In this document: positions 1 to 12,840 of the stretch, piece after piece | Numbering within the stretch: the stretch's first letter is position 1 | Layout of the letters: the number at the start of each line of letters is the position of its first letter | Source of the DNA: Tamarix chinensis | Lineage: Eukaryota; Streptophyta; Magnoliopsida; Caryophyllales; Tamaricaceae | DNA: 64,000 bases | Direction: 5' to 3' | Assembly (NCBI GenBank): GCA_030549775.1 | Contig: CM060173.1 | Span: 30,260,032-30,324,031, forward strand | The notes under the pieces: model-generated | Database searches by the model: none | What the model was told of the DNA's origin: nothing | Seen by the model: only the letters and a program-made list of their open reading frames with translations | Position numbers and translations under genes: made by a program

Positions 1-336
1 TCTATTTGTTTCTCTAGTCCTACTCCTAAGACATAAAACATGCATATATCATTTTTATCATTGAAATAATAAAATTATAAAAATAATAGTGATTAAATAA
101 ATGTAATAGACCAAATTTTATACCTTTTTAGCTCTAACACCCAAAGCGACAACATAAACCATAGAAAGCATAGAAACTATCATATATTTTGATACAAAAA
201 AGACTATACATTATAATGATACACATAAATGAAAAAAGTGCACAACATAAAAATTTCATAGGAAATAATACAAGATGATCTCTGACTATAAAATTGTTAG
301 TAGGTTTAGGTTTAGATTTAGATTTAGTACAAAAAT

Positions 337-3300
337 TCAACTTATTAAATAAAAAATAATTAAATCGTAAATGTTATCACTATCAATAAATCCTCTTTCA
401 CTATCCTCATCCAAAAATTCTTGTTCCATATTGTCATCTTCAACAACGAAGTCTCTCATGTCATCTTGATCACTACTTTTTACAGCAACACTAATAATTA
501 AGGTATTAAGTTCTATAATATCAATGTTTAAGTCAATGCCACTCGATTCAACATCATCTACCACATTTATGTTGTCAAGAGTGTCATCATCTAAATTCCA
601 AATATTTTAATGATTAAATTCCTATAAAACTTTTCAATTTGGGTCATTGTACAAATCTTCCACGTATCAGACTTGCTTTGCCCAAGTTCCAAGATTATAT
701 TGGTCATCCTTGTACCACTTAGCCATAGTATAAACACTAGTAATATGATTGGTTAGCACAATTCTATTCTTTCATGAATTAGTATCAAACCACTTTCATT
801 TAAATAAAACTATAGAAAAATTTTCCAAATAAGATAATTTTATGATATCAATTAATTTTCCATAGAACTTATCATCGCCCTTACCTAATACACATACACC
901 ACTATTATGGGTTTTTCTCTTTATATCTGTATTAATTGCCAAAACCTTTGAATAGAACCAAGAGGGAAATTTTTTTCTTTGTACTTTGTTTAAATTGCAA
1001 TCACCCCCTTATCGTTGAATATCATCCATGTGTTCACTATAAAAATAATGTATTTTCACTACTTATATATAATACTATGATAAATATAGAGAACATTATA
1101 ATACACTTACTTTGTATTTCTAGATAATTGTTCAAAAGATACCACTTAGCATCTTTATTAACATTATATGCTATATTCACATGCATCTTCTTACCAATAG
1201 AGCGAGCTTGATATTGGAGAACCAACAGCTAACGCTTCTCCACAACCGTATATACATTTCTATCTGGCCTATTTAACTTAGTCTCAACACTTTTCAGATA
1301 CATAGAACAAAAATTCAATGCTTCATCAACTACAAAACCTTATGAAATAGAAAATTTTAGGCAAACATGATTTTGTATATACTCCTTTAAGTCCTTTAAC
1401 TTCCTCTCAATCAAATACATCCATGTCCCATGAACTGGTACACCAAGTCTTACATCTTTATGGAAGTGAATTAGTAAGTGAACCATGATACTAAAAAAGG
1501 ATGGAGGAAATATGTATTCTATCTTACACAATATAAGAATGATATGATCTTCTAATTTCTCCAAATCTTCCATGTGAAGTTTCCGTTCACATATCTGAGT
1601 GAAGAAGTTACTCAGCTCGATAATGGTGTTGATTATTTGCTTGTTTAAAAAAGAGCAAACACCCACAGGTAACAGATGTTGCATAATGACATGATGGTCA
1701 TGTGACTTCAACTCGCTCAATCTAGTATTAAGAACATTCTTCTTCAAATTACCGACAAAACCATTAGGAAACTTCACATTCCCCAAGAAGTTAAGGAATT
1801 TTTCTTCATTATGTGATGAAAGTTTATATTTAGTAGCATGTTTTATTAGCTTATTCTCATCATAATAAAGATGCACTTCATAGATAATTTTCATATCTAC
1901 TCAATCACGTCTCACATTATCAGTGTCCTTTAAATCAATAGTACCAAGTAATGTCTCGATAAAATTAGAAGAAACATTCTTCTCGATATACATGGCATCT
2001 AAATTATGTTTTAGCATAAGAATAGACCAATATGAAAACTTATAAAATATACTTTTCCTTTTCCAATTAAATTCATCAACACCTTTCTTTATCTTGCTAG
2101 AATATTTCCCAAATGGGTAATCTTTTATGCCACTCAACTACATTAAGATATCGGTAGGTGAAAACTTTTGAGGAGGACTTCTTTTTTCAACCTTACCATT
2201 AAATAATTTGATTTTCCACATCGAATGATTATTTGGAAGAAAACTTCTATGTCCAATATATCATACCCTATCTCTCAATCTAATAGATGGAGTATATTTA
2301 TTACAAATAGGGTACAAAAAATATCCTTTCCTAGTCCATCTTGAGAGATATGATTGAGCATGAAAATCATTAATAGTATATATCAAAGTTGCACACATTT
2401 TGAATAATTTATTCTCAAAAACATCTTCTGTCTCAACTCTTTCCACCCACAAATATTTCAATTCATCAACCACCAATGGTCTAATAAACGCATCAATATC
2501 TATCAATGACCCATGATGATTGGGGATTAAAAAGTCAACTTAAAAAATGGGTCTTTCACACATTGCCATAGGGATAAGTTATAGATAGTCATAATTATCA
2601 GCCACATGCTATAATTGATACCCATACCAAATGGATTAAACCTATTAGGTGTTAACCCTAAATGAATATTCTGCAGATCAACGTAAAAATTAGAATAATT
2701 CAAATCAAAATCTTTCCATACTTTTCTATCAATACGATGTCATAGAGCCTTTGAATCCCTATAATACCTGATCAAATGTCATCTCCTATCTTTAGCAATG
2801 TGTCTACAAGCATACAGAATCTTCAATCTTAGTGTTAAAGGACAGTACCACAACACTTTATGAGGAATTTTTTTCCCTTTGTACCTTCATCAACCCATCG
2901 AGAGGTAGCACATACTGAATAACTATTTTTGTCAACATTTTCCTTCCAAAAAAGTGCATAATCAAACCTACACACATGAATCAATTTGTACCCTAAACCT
3001 AACTTTCTCATCATCTTCTTAGCATCATAATGCGATCCAAAGAACTTATTTCCATCTAGAAGAGACTCTTTTAACAACTTTAATAGTCCATCAAATAACT
3101 TATTATTCCACTTGTTTAACACCTTATGATGCATCAACTTTACTAAAAAGTTTAAAGAAGAGATATGCTTGTATTTGAGATATAATTTTTTTTCCACCTC
3201 CTCAAATAATACTTCATAATATTAATCTCTATCATTCCCTAAATCACCAACCAAAGTCTCGTTATCATTCTATTAATAAAATTGTCACCACCTAAGTGTT

Positions 3301-3642
3301 CATTATCAACCAATTCACCTACATGAGGCTCATGAATACCACTCAACAAATTACCTAAAATATACGCCATCTCATCTCTTATCTCCTCCTCAATTGACAT
3401 TAACTCTGTTTCACCGTAGTACACCTATTTCTCATAAGTTGGCATAAAACCATAGCGTAGTATGTGACTTTCAATTACACCTAGAGGGTGTCAAATATTA
3501 TTGTTACAATTCTTACAAGAACAATAAATAGACCCATCCGAATTAAGATAATTTTTAACAGTTTAATAAAACCTTGAACCCCATTCCAAAACTCATCAGA
3601 TTTATGATTTTGTAACCTCGTCCAACTCTTATCAATGGTCAT
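337..3642 (-). pseudogene. CACTA transposase (TnpD-like) pseudogene
   Basis: Decayed transposase read from a start near 3642 (MTIDKSWTRLQN, transposase-associated domain start). Next come SHYDAKKMMRKLGLGYK and HVCRFDYALFWKEN (3197-2835), then the Transposase_21 core (about 2830-1900) with NRFNPFGMG, TINDFHAQSYLSRW and HNLDAMYIEKNV. A DUF4218-type block follows at 1894-1340 (LKSHDHHVIMQHLLPVGV; PPSFFSIMVHLLIHFH). A DUF4216-like block lies at about 950-600 (KWFDTNS, WYKDDQYNLGTWAKQV), then an acidic tail. The order matches a full TnpD-type protein. Many stops and shifts separate the open blocks (for example at 2507-2830, 1895-1900 and 3425-3640), so no intact transposase can be made. The family cuts and moves CACTA elements; this copy is dead. 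Confidence 0.88.
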
Positions 3643-4893
3643 CTTATTTGTTAAATTTTTTTCAAGTGAATAATTTTAATTTATCATATTAATAATGACA
3701 TTTAGTAAACAACAATACTATAATATTAACTAAATGGATACTTTATACAAAGTTTAACTAAATTATAAATACAATGTACAACAACAAGACAAAACAAGGG
3801 TACATATTTAATAAGGAACCCTAATAGCAAAAAATAATATTCAATAGGCTATTACAACCTTAAGGTATACACTTTTATGATCTCAATCACATACCAAAGC
3901 CCATGGTAACATCTAATGACCAATTCTCAATTACCCAACGAGTCCACAATTCTCATAGAATCATTTGCTCTTTCACTTATTTAAAAGAAGGCCCATCTAT
4001 CTCAAATGAGTCACTTGGATAATTAGGTTATACACTTGACACTATCCCATGGAGAGACTTTCATTCATCATCAATCACAATCAACTCTCTAGCAATCTAA
4101 TCACAGTGTCTCATAAAATTTTCGCCCTTAATGAATCTAGAGTGTGGAAGATTGGTGAAAAACAAATATAGATATCTAGCTATTGTCCATACCCATGGTT
4201 GTATAAGTGGAAAGATAGGCAAAAGATAATACAACTTGAACTTATATAGTCCTAAATACAAACTATTCTCTACCATATGATCTAACACATCATGTACTCA
4301 TCTCACATGATGCCTAATATCCCCATTTGGAGAAATCCTATAGTAGTATGGAGGGTATTCATCAAGTATCATCTCACCACCTACAAAAATGACATAAAAT
4401 CACAATAAACCTTAATGTGAAGACCCCTTTGTAATTTATTGTTTCATTTCTTTTAATTTCATAAGCATCTAACTATGCAAAATTAAATAGTATCAAAGAT
4501 TTGATTTTTTTTATATCATTTCATGAATTACTTTATACGGTTAAAGATTAACTTTTTACCTAAAATATTTAACTAATATATATTAATCATTAAATAGATT
4601 TGTGCATTGCCAAATTCATTAATATTAAATTTTTTACCTTTAATTTTTTAATACCTAGGTTCGAGCATACTTATTAATTATTCTCTATGGTTAATACCTT
4701 ACACATAAATTCTTTTTTTATCCAATGACCACAAATATATTAGTTGTATAATATTATAAGTGTCTAACTATATATAATTTATTAATATTAAAAAAGTTAA
4801 AATAATTTCATTTATCTTCATTAATTACTCTAAAAGGTCATAAATGTTTCTATATTTTCATTCAATGTTTGAAGTATTGACACCATTGATTAC

Positions 4894-4935
<42 letters not shown>
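4894..4935. repeat. (ATT)14 microsatellite
   Basis: Perfect trinucleotide run of about 42 bases inside the CACTA element. Confidence 0.95.
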
Positions 4936-4936
<1 letters not shown>

Positions 4937-5658
4937 CAATAAAAAATGAAAATAAAATTTTCTAACTATCTATCTCTTATATTATTTTTATTATTTATCT
5001 TATTTCTTATAAAAATATTAATTAAATCTAACAGACTCGCCAAAAAAATAAAAATTACTACATACCACTAATTTTAATGTCTACTAACATGCTACTTTTA
5101 AAAGCATACACACATACTAAAATACAATCTAACATATATATTAATAAAAAAATTAACTAAAATATTTATTATACTCAAACATACTTATAATTTTTTTCTA
5201 ATATAATATGCATAGTAACAACTACATACAATAATTAAGTATACATATAATCTAGCTAAAATAATCTAGTAAATTAGTTATACAAAATCTAATTAATGAA
5301 TTATACAAAACAAAAATATAATAACCTAATAATGCAAGTATACAAAATCTAATTAGAATATATAATTAACCAATCATACCCTAACTACAATAATATAATT
5401 AAGAAATTATTTCAATTTAAATAATATACAACAATTAACAAAAAACATTTAAATACTTAATAATTATACCACATTAATAATGTAAGGGTGCTCGGCAGTA
5501 CTTGGCCATGGACCAGCGGTGCTTGGCAGTGGTGCTCTGGATTACACCTACAAAATCATAATTAGAGAACCTTATACCAAAAAATACACACTTCAAAAAG
5601 GAAAAAATAGAGAAGAAAAATAAAAGATAAGAAGAAAAAATGGTGGAAGTTATCACTA

Positions 5659-5660
<2 letters not shown>

Positions 5661-5690
<30 letters not shown>
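5661..5690. repeat. (AG)15 microsatellite
   Basis: Perfect dinucleotide run of 30 bases, purine on the plus strand, in the CACTA internal region. Confidence 0.97.
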
Positions 5691-5694
<4 letters not shown>

Positions 5695-5759
5695 GAAGTC
5701 GAAGATGAAGGCAAATGAGGAGCTAAGGTTCGTAGGCTTCAATATAACAAACCCTTAAT

Positions 5760-6339
5760 ACTTACAATTATAATTATCACTATTAAGGCCTTTATCATCA
5801 ATATTAAGAATGACTAAATTAGACAATGCTATTTATGTTGTATAAAAAGAACACTTATTACCGATAAACAATTGTTGTTATAAAGTGAATATCTTCGATA
5901 ATAAGTAATTCGATGATTACCCCCATTCTTTGGCAGTATATTTCCTTCATATTTATTTTGATCAAATATAACTCACTTAATACTGATGATACATCATCAA
6001 TAATAAGGACATTGTTGTTAGTATTAAGATTTTCATTTATGCTCCCCTTTCTTCGGCTGTAATTTTCCCTCCATGGTATTTCGATAAAATATATTCCTTA
6101 TTATTGACAAACTTATCATTAGTATTTATTTTCTTGAGATATTAATAAAACTTTTAGAGTAAAATTGGCACAACTGAACCCCAATGATAAGCATTGTTAG
6201 TTTTAAGACTTTTCCTACCTTTTTTTTAGATAAAAATATATTTAGCCTTTGTTATAATGCTGACAAGTAATCATTTATAATATTTCTTAACACCAATGAT
6301 TATATATCATCAATGTTAAAATTCCTTTTTCTTGTAGAG
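5760..6339. repeat. CACTA subterminal repeat block and terminal inverted repeat
   Basis: Degenerate short motifs recur in both orientations, built around forms such as ATCATCAATATTAAG, ATCATCAATAATAAGGAC and TTGTTAGTATTAAG, at spacings of roughly 40-80 bases up to the tip. In CACTA elements the subterminal region carries multiple binding sites for the element's own proteins. The tip reads CTTGTAGAG at 6331-6339. Confidence 0.6.
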
Positions 6340-6582
6340 TAACATGATTATCTGTAATCCTCCAAAATTTTAGAATACCTATAATTTAGTAAATAGCTTT
6401 TATTTGGGATAAATTAGCTTTAAAATTATTTAATTTAATTATTTTATGGATTTTTGAGTATAAAAAATTTGGATAGGAATATTTAATAAATTAAAAATAA
6501 ATATTTTGTTATTTTATCATACTCTTTTTATTTAAATAATTTTCCAAACTAATATTTTACTAAAATTATATTTTTTTAAACC

Positions 6583-6612
6583 AATATATTATATTATATT
6601 ATATTATATTAT
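6583..6612. repeat. (TTATA)n pentanucleotide run
   Basis: About six tandem ATATT/TTATA units in the leader of LTR copy A. Confidence 0.85.
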
Positions 6613-6659
6613 TAAATAAATTATTATCCAAAATATTACAACCTATGTTTCCATAAATT

Positions 6660-7925
6660 ATTTTATTTATTTTTTCCCTAATTTTACTTTTCTTTTTCCC
6701 CTATTTCCTTTTTTTCTCCTTTTTCTCCTTTCTTTCTTTTTCCTTTTTCTTCCTTCAGGCCGCTAGGCTATGGCCTGCCCCCCTACACGTTGGGTCGCTG
6801 GCCCATCTCTCCCTTTCTTCCCTCCTCCCCCTTCTTTCCCGCAGCTTAGATCCCGCTCCCTTTCCCTTTCTTTCCTCCTTTCTCCCGCATGCATCACCCA
6901 TCCCAGACCCCCTTCTTTTCTTTTCCTTTCTCCCACAGCGACTGGGTCGGCCTAGTCCCTTCTTTTTCCCCAACTGGCCTGCTCCCCCTTTCTTCTTTCC
7001 CTCTTCTACACCCCAACCAACCCCCCGGCCTGTCTTTGTCAACTAGATCTGCCACCCCGAATGCCACGCCTAGTTACCGCTGCCTGCAACCACCTGCCAC
7101 CACTACAACCCTCCCTCTCTCCCCCCCCCATTCCTTTTTCACCATTTTGGACCAAACCAACCATGCCCCCCATCACGCATGGCCTCCCTTTCCTCTCCTT
7201 CCCTTCCCTCTCCCTGTTACCCTACCACCTCCCTACCACCCTACACGCTGCCACCGACTGCCCACCTGCCCCCTATTCTCCCTCTTCTTTTTCTTCTCCA
7301 CTTCGGCCCCTTTCCTACCCCATTTTTTGAGCTCCTTACCTTCCCCGACCTCCTTTCTATCCATTTCTTCTCCTTCCATTTCCATCCCTGTTTTGTGCAC
7401 TACCGCCCCCTCTGCCACCTCCTCTGCCACACCAACTGCCTACAGCGCCTCCTGCCACCTTCTACTCCCGCCCTACACCACCACAATACCCCCTAGAGCC
7501 CCTACAATCCCTTCTTCCTCCCCTCATCGTTTTCCCTTTTTTTCTCCCTTCTCGGCACTACAACCCCTCCTTTCGCAACCGTTCCGCCACCTCTGCCACC
7601 ACCCAAGCCACCAACCTACTCCCTACAACCTCCTCTACCAACCCATACCTCCTTTTGTCGAAACAAACCCCCTCACCCCTTCATTTTTCTCCTCCATTTT
7701 TCTTCCTACTCGGCCCTATCCACTCCTGCTGCCCACTTTGTAGCCTCGCCGTCGCCGCCGCCCTTGGCCACCAACAACCTATCCTTGACCACCACCTACA
7801 CCTCCTATTCACTCCTACACCCTTCCCTTGCCCCAAATCCTCCCCACCTGCCCTTTTTTCTAGCCCCAAAACCCTAACCCAAAAATACCACTTCCTCCTC
7901 CTTTTCATATCATTTCGAGCCTCTT
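6660..7925 (+). other. Pyrimidine-rich tract of LTR copy A
   Basis: About 1.3 kb in which C and T make up most bases on the plus strand, with many CCACC and CTTCC runs. It opens long frames in several phases on both strands (for example 6889-7743) with only proline, serine, leucine and threonine. None resembles a protein domain. An equivalent tract lies at the same place in LTR copies B, C, H and I, so it is a family feature of the LTR and not a gene. Confidence 0.8.
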
Positions 7926-8615
7926 ATCCCTCTTGTTTTGCATGCAGCTCATGCTCATGAGTAGCATGAGTTGCTGCATTCTTGGTTTAATTTTGGTAGA
8001 TAATTTTAAGGTATAATAATATTTAAGTTAAGTATTTCATTAATTAAGTTTTATAAAGTCTTATGCTTTGATTTTCTTATTTCTAATATGATAAGTAAGG
8101 ATATTAGTTTTAAGTTTTGGTTTTGCAAATCAAAGCTTGAACCTTTAACCAGAATACTGGTAAGGTTTATTTTTGTGGGAATTAAGGTTGTTAAACCCCA
8201 CTTAAACGCATGAATAAATGTATGTTAGTACATTACAATTTTTAATATGTTATTTTAAATGATATATATTGTTTAATATATTATATGTAGTTGCTTATAT
8301 TGACTGATAAAAGGGAAAGCACGATAGCTTTTATGTTATGTGTGGAAATATTGCTTAAGGAAAGGGTTTGGTATTAATGAAAAATGCTAAGTACTTATCC
8401 ATGTTATATTATGTTATTGTGATCATTATTGCATGAATAATATTATTGTAAGCCCTAGGGGCATTTTAGTAATATGTCTTGTGCAAGTGTGTGGCCTAAT
8501 ATGTGTAGTTGTTAATGAGTATTATGTTGAAATATAATAGTTGGTGGAGTTGGATGATGAGAATGGAGTGGTGATATTAACATTCATGTAGTGATGATAA
8601 CTTAATAAAAGTGGT

Positions 8616-9560
8616 GTAATAAAGGGGCAAGTGGTAATTTATAAGTAAAAGGAGTGATATGGTAAATTTGAAAGAGAAGGGTAAAATGGTAATTTATAAG
8701 TAAAAGGGGTATTATGATAATTTTGGAAGTAAAGGGATAAAATGGTAATTTTAAAAGTAAAGAGTAAAATATTATTTTTTTTTTGAAAGAGAAGGGCAAC
8801 ATAGTAATTTTATAAGTAAAAGGGTATTATGGTAATCTTGTAAGTAAAGGGCAAAATAGTAATTTTATAAATAAAAGGGTAAAGTGGTAATTATAATAAT
8901 GGAAAAGGGCAATTTGGTAACTATAATAATAGAGAAGGGTAAAATGGTAATTATAATAATTGAGATGGGTAAAATGGTAATTATGATAATGAAAAAGGGT
9001 AAAATGGTAATTATAATAATAGAGAAGGGTAAATTGGTAATTATGATAATGAAGAAGGGCAAGTTGGTAATTTAATCAACTAAAGGGCAAATTGGTAATT
9101 ATGATAACGAAGAAGGGTAATTTGGTCATTACGAAAATGAAGAAGGGTAATTTGGTAATTTAACCAACCAAAGGGTAAATTGGTAATTATGATAACGAAG
9201 AAGGGAAATTTAGTAGTTATGAAAATGGAGAAACACAATTTAGTAATTTAACCAATTAAAGGGTAATTTAGTAATTATGATAATAGAGAAGGGTAATTTG
9301 GTAATTATGATAATGGAGAAGGGTATTTTGGTAATTTTGATAATGGAGAAGGGTAATATGGTAATTTGACTAACTAAAGGGCAATTGGCAATCTAACCAA
9401 CCAAATGAGAAATATAATAAGTGTAATAATTATAAAAGGTAATTGGTGACCTAATAAGTGTGGAAAATAACTTGACAACCTAAATCAGACAAGAGGTAAT
9501 TTGGTAATTGTGCAACATAAAGGATAATATGGTAAATTGGCAAGTAAGGAAGGGATAACT
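8616..9560. repeat. 30-bp minisatellite (AAGGGTAAAATGGTAATTAT type)
   Basis: Roughly thirty degenerate units of about 30 bases, each with a GAAGGGTAAAATGGTAATT-like core followed by an ATAATAAT segment. The best copies are at 8880-9075. Because 30 is a multiple of three, some frames stay open across it and spell a repeating ten-residue pattern, which is an artefact. Confidence 0.9.
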
Positions 9561-10019
9561 TAAAAATTATGCAAGCAAGGGGTAAATCAGTAATCCGTAC
9601 CTAATATGTTGATGGAATAATGGAGTTTCATTATAAGACTCAAGTAATACTGAATAGTAATATAATGGTATTTAGTGAGTATCACGAGGACGAATTCTAA
9701 ATCGGAATTGGATGAGGTTATGATGGCCTTAATGATTCTTCTGTGCTATCCTGGATAACTATTTGAATAAGAAATACTTAATGATATTAGAACGATTGAA
9801 AGTGAATACATATTTGATTGTTGTGCTTTTCGTGATCACATAAATCAAGATACTAATACTTAAAGTGAAGATCTTGAGATCAGGAATGGTGGCTCTTTAG
9901 GGGTCGCTACCCTAAAGACATGGTTTAATCCACAATTATTCTAGTATTTTTCGGTGTGCCTTTGTGCCCTAGCCAAGCCCTATATCTTACTCAATCTAGC
10001 TCTACGGACCTATTTAGGG

Positions 10020-10670
10020 GGTATGCATACTTATGAATTAGGTGTCCTTGTTAGTAGGGTATTGAGTAGCTTTATGCACTAGTATGACTAGGGTACCTCT
10101 GCGTCCCTGGATTGATGGTTGAAGGGTACTAAGTAGCTTGTATGCACTAGTACGACCGGTGTACCTTTTTATCCCGGGATCTTGATCTCCCATCTAAGGC
10201 AAATAAATGGAATCGTTGTGCTGATTAAGAAGGTAGAACACTAATCATAAAAGTAAAAGATTAATGAGCCAGGCCTAGTTGAATTATGATTATGAGTACC
10301 GGTCTACCAGATATAATAGTGGCCCAGGAGTGTGTTGCCCTGGAAGATGATTATGTGTATCGGTCCACCGGATATAATAGTGGCCTAGGAGTGTGTTGCC
10401 CTCGATGATGCTTATATGTATTCCAATCCACTGGCTATAATAGTGAGGGTCTCGAGCTCAATAAACCTAATTATGGATATGAATAAATTATGAAAAAATA
10501 CTAATCATTTATAGTGGAAGACCATGTGAGTTGGGACCAAACTAGTCCACCAGTGAATAATAGTGGCCAGGAGCATTTTTCCTTAGAGACTGATCCACCG
10601 GCAATAATAATGGTTAGAAGTATTTTTTTCCTGTATGTATTCCGATCCACCGGCTATAATAGTGGGGTTC
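10020..10670. repeat. LTR A internal tandem repeats
   Basis: First a two-copy repeat of about 73 bases (10050-10190) sharing GTAGCTTTATGCACTAGTA-like text. Then several copies of a unit around GATCCACCGGCTATAATAGT (10300-10670). The unit has a CCAC...GTGG short inverted repeat. The same units occur in LTR B (29810-30170) and, in reverse, in LTR C (about 16380-16760), E and K. Confidence 0.75.
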
Positions 10671-11333
10671 CCGCACTCACATGGACATATATAATCTGAG
10701 ATGATTGAATAATGGTGGACTAATGGCTTAAGGCTCAGAGGTATTGATTATACATTATGACTTATTAATATTTGATAGACTTGTTAAATATGTGATTGTG
10801 TTGTATTCATTCTCATTATATATGTATATAGTATTGTATTATGTGTTGTATTGCGGGCCTGATTTTAAGTGTGTTTTAAAGGGTTACTCAGTACCATAGT
10901 ATTGAAGGGTTCCATTCGTGGGGCCCCTACCTATTCAATGGGTAGTGTCCCTTATAAGTCCATTTCAGGTGCTACTCAAGTGGGCCATGGGAAAGAGTGT
11001 AAGGAAATTATCCTGACTTTTAGGGTTTCCTTCTTTCTCTCTTACTCCCTGATTTGAATATATTCTTTGATCTTGTAACTGCCATTGATGGATTGCATTC
11101 TTATAAATAGTATATTGTCCTACTCTGATTTTTAAAATGGTTTGAATTTCTAGCAATTAGTATTTTATTTTCTATTCTTATCACTTGGTACTAGAACGGT
11201 ATGAGTGAACCAGTATGGTACTAAGTGTGGTGGTAATATCCACAGAATTCACAAGTCTTGTTATTTCGCTTTCACTAAATCTTTTAATAAAGCGAAATTT
11301 TTCAGTAGTGAATTTTGGGAGTATTACATTATC

Positions 11334-11549
11334 TATGGTGATAGTTTCGTGTATAGCATGTCTTGATCTTGTTGTGGAAGTTTCACATGTGAACTCGTGT
11401 TATTTATGGAGGATTGTTTTATGCCATGCTTCTATATGAATCAAGTTTATTGGTAATAATTAGATGTTACTCAATATGCATCCATATTGACATGTTCATT
11501 TTGTGAACACTTGCCTATTCAATGATGTAAAAGAATCCTCATTTCTCTA
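11334..11549 (+). mobile_element. Fragment of an older LTR, interrupted by LTR A and LTR E
   Basis: This stretch resembles 22870-23040, sharing ACATGTGAACTCRTGTTATT, ATTAGATSTTACTCAATAT and TGTTCATT...GTGAACAC. It is thus a piece of the same kind of forward LTR found at 22029-23437. Copy A inserted at its left end and copy E follows at its right end. Confidence 0.55.
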
Positions 11550-12840
11550 TATAATATCCCAAAATTTACTACTGAATTTTTTTTAAAGTGATAGCATAAT
11601 AACAATGTAATTGGGTGTTACTTCCATACTCTACATGAGTATGTCTTAACATACCACCCTTACATGAAATACAAAGCAGAAATTTAAATACTTAAAACAT
11701 GGTAAAATAAGAAACATGATAGATTCCCAATGTAAATAAAGGTTTGGAGATTAACTCTAAGTACAATATCAAAAAATATATAAAAGGGATATACGGGAAC
11801 TAAGAGTCCCAAAAGTTATCCAACCAAAGCTAAGATCCAAATGATATGACTCTACGTCCTCAAATCTGAAGCATAAAGAAAATGTCAATCTACCCCAAAT
11901 AATTAATCATAAGCAGTAAAGTTATCCAATGGGTCGTCATTGACCTGCACACAGGCAAGTGGGTCATGTGCTTGTGGGAATAAGAAAGACCCATAAAAGG
12001 ATTATTAGTATATTACGTACTGAGTCAGGTAACAATATAGTTATAGTTGGGTTACATAGAATATATAAGCTCACATAAGAGAATAGACATACATGTATGT
12101 TAACATTATATGATGCAAGGTAAAGGTTGATTTCAGAACCCAATTTTAGACATAATCATAATCTATATTTTATTTACATTGAGTTCAAGGACCCTCACTA
12201 TTCTTAATCTAGTGGAATGAAATAAAGCACCTCTTAGGATAAAACACACTTGCGCCACTGTTATCTTTTAGTGGAACAGACTCAACATATATCAAGGCAA
12301 CACGCTCTTATCCACTATTCTTAAACTAATGCAACAATATGAATCACCTCTCAATGTAGAACACTCTTGAGCTACTATTATCATACGGTGGAAAGGACAC
12401 AATATCTCATTCCTAACTCATATAATATTTCACTTTAATTGATTAATTTCATATCCATTATGTGTTTATTTCAAGAGAATATTCTTATTCTTATTGAGCT
12501 CAGGGACCCAACTATTCTTAATCTAGTGGAACAGACTACTACGCCTTTTAAGACAAAATACATTTGAAACACTATTATCATTTGGTGGAATGGACCTACA
12601 ACACCTTGGCCATAATTCATGTGATATTTCACTTTAAGTGCTTAGTGTCTTATTCATAATTGTATATATCAAGATCATCATGCATGCACACACCTCTAAA
12701 ATGATATGCACAACTTTAGCTAGTTCGACCTTTGTGTGCCTCAATTTGCTTCAGTTTTGCTCCCTTTTCCACCCTCCTTTACGTCATCCTTTCCTTATAT
12801 GTTTTCTTAAGTTATATATATTTTTTATTTTTAATTATTA
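11550..12840 (-). mobile_element. LTR copy E, reverse, truncated
   Basis: Begins with ATAATATCCCAAAATTTACT, the complement of the 3' end of the giant LTR (compare 11300-11328). It continues into TTGGGTGTTACTTCCATACT. Reverse copies of the CCAC...GTGG unit follow at about 12180-12610 (for example CACTATTCTTAATCTAGTGG). The pyrimidine tract and 5' end are missing. No coding sequence is visible. The right boundary is approximate. Confidence 0.6.

Larger units (their letters stand above)
3643..5759. other. CACTA internal non-coding stretch
   Basis: About 2.1 kb of very AT-rich DNA between the transposase start and the subterminal repeats. On the minus strand at about 4370-3840 there are short protein-like runs, the longest open at 4288-4097, with no domain I can name. 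They may be remnants of a second transposon protein. A short GC-richer patch at 5478-5540 holds two near copies of GTGCTYGGCAGT. Two perfect microsatellites lie here and are listed separately. Confidence 0.5.
1..6339 (-). mobile_element. CACTA (En/Spm) DNA transposon, left part outside the window
   Basis: The element is recognised by its transposase relic at 337-3642 and by a block of short degenerate repeats at 5760-6339. The block ends in TTTTTCTTGTAGAG at 6326-6339. CACTA elements end in CACTACAAGAAA; the complement here reads CTCTACAAGAAA, one mismatch in the terminal pentamer. The transposase reads from this end inward on the minus strand, as usual for the family. The other terminus is not in the window. 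The boundary at 6339 is inferred from this terminal motif; a giant LTR inserted 13 bases beyond it hides the flank, so a 3-bp target duplication cannot be tested. Confidence 0.75.
6353..11328 (+). mobile_element. Giant LTR copy A (candidate solo LTR), 4976 bp
   Basis: Starts TGTAATCCTCCAAAATTTTA and ends AATTTTGGGAGTATTACA, which are complementary short ends of TG...CA type. It is flanked by a perfect 5-bp duplication TTATC (6348-6352 and 11329-11333). Inside are, in order, an AT-rich leader, a pyrimidine-rich tract (6660-7925), a 30-bp minisatellite (8616-9560), a two-copy repeat (about 10020-10190), a CCACCGG repeat block (about 10300-10670) and the terminal region. No gag, reverse transcriptase or integrase is present and no second terminal repeat is seen. 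The same ends and the same order recur in copies B and C. A solo LTR best fits; a complete non-coding element is the alternative. Confidence 0.8.

Noticed and set aside
6889..7743. 284-codon open frame in the CT-rich tract
   Set aside because: Composition artefact: only P, S, L, T and F runs, several overlapping frames on both strands, no domain, and the same tract occurs in other LTR copies.
8865..9075. Repeating ten-residue frames, and a first-glance resemblance to a CRISPR array
   Set aside because: The 30-bp units abut without spacers and are degenerate; this is a minisatellite in a plant LTR.
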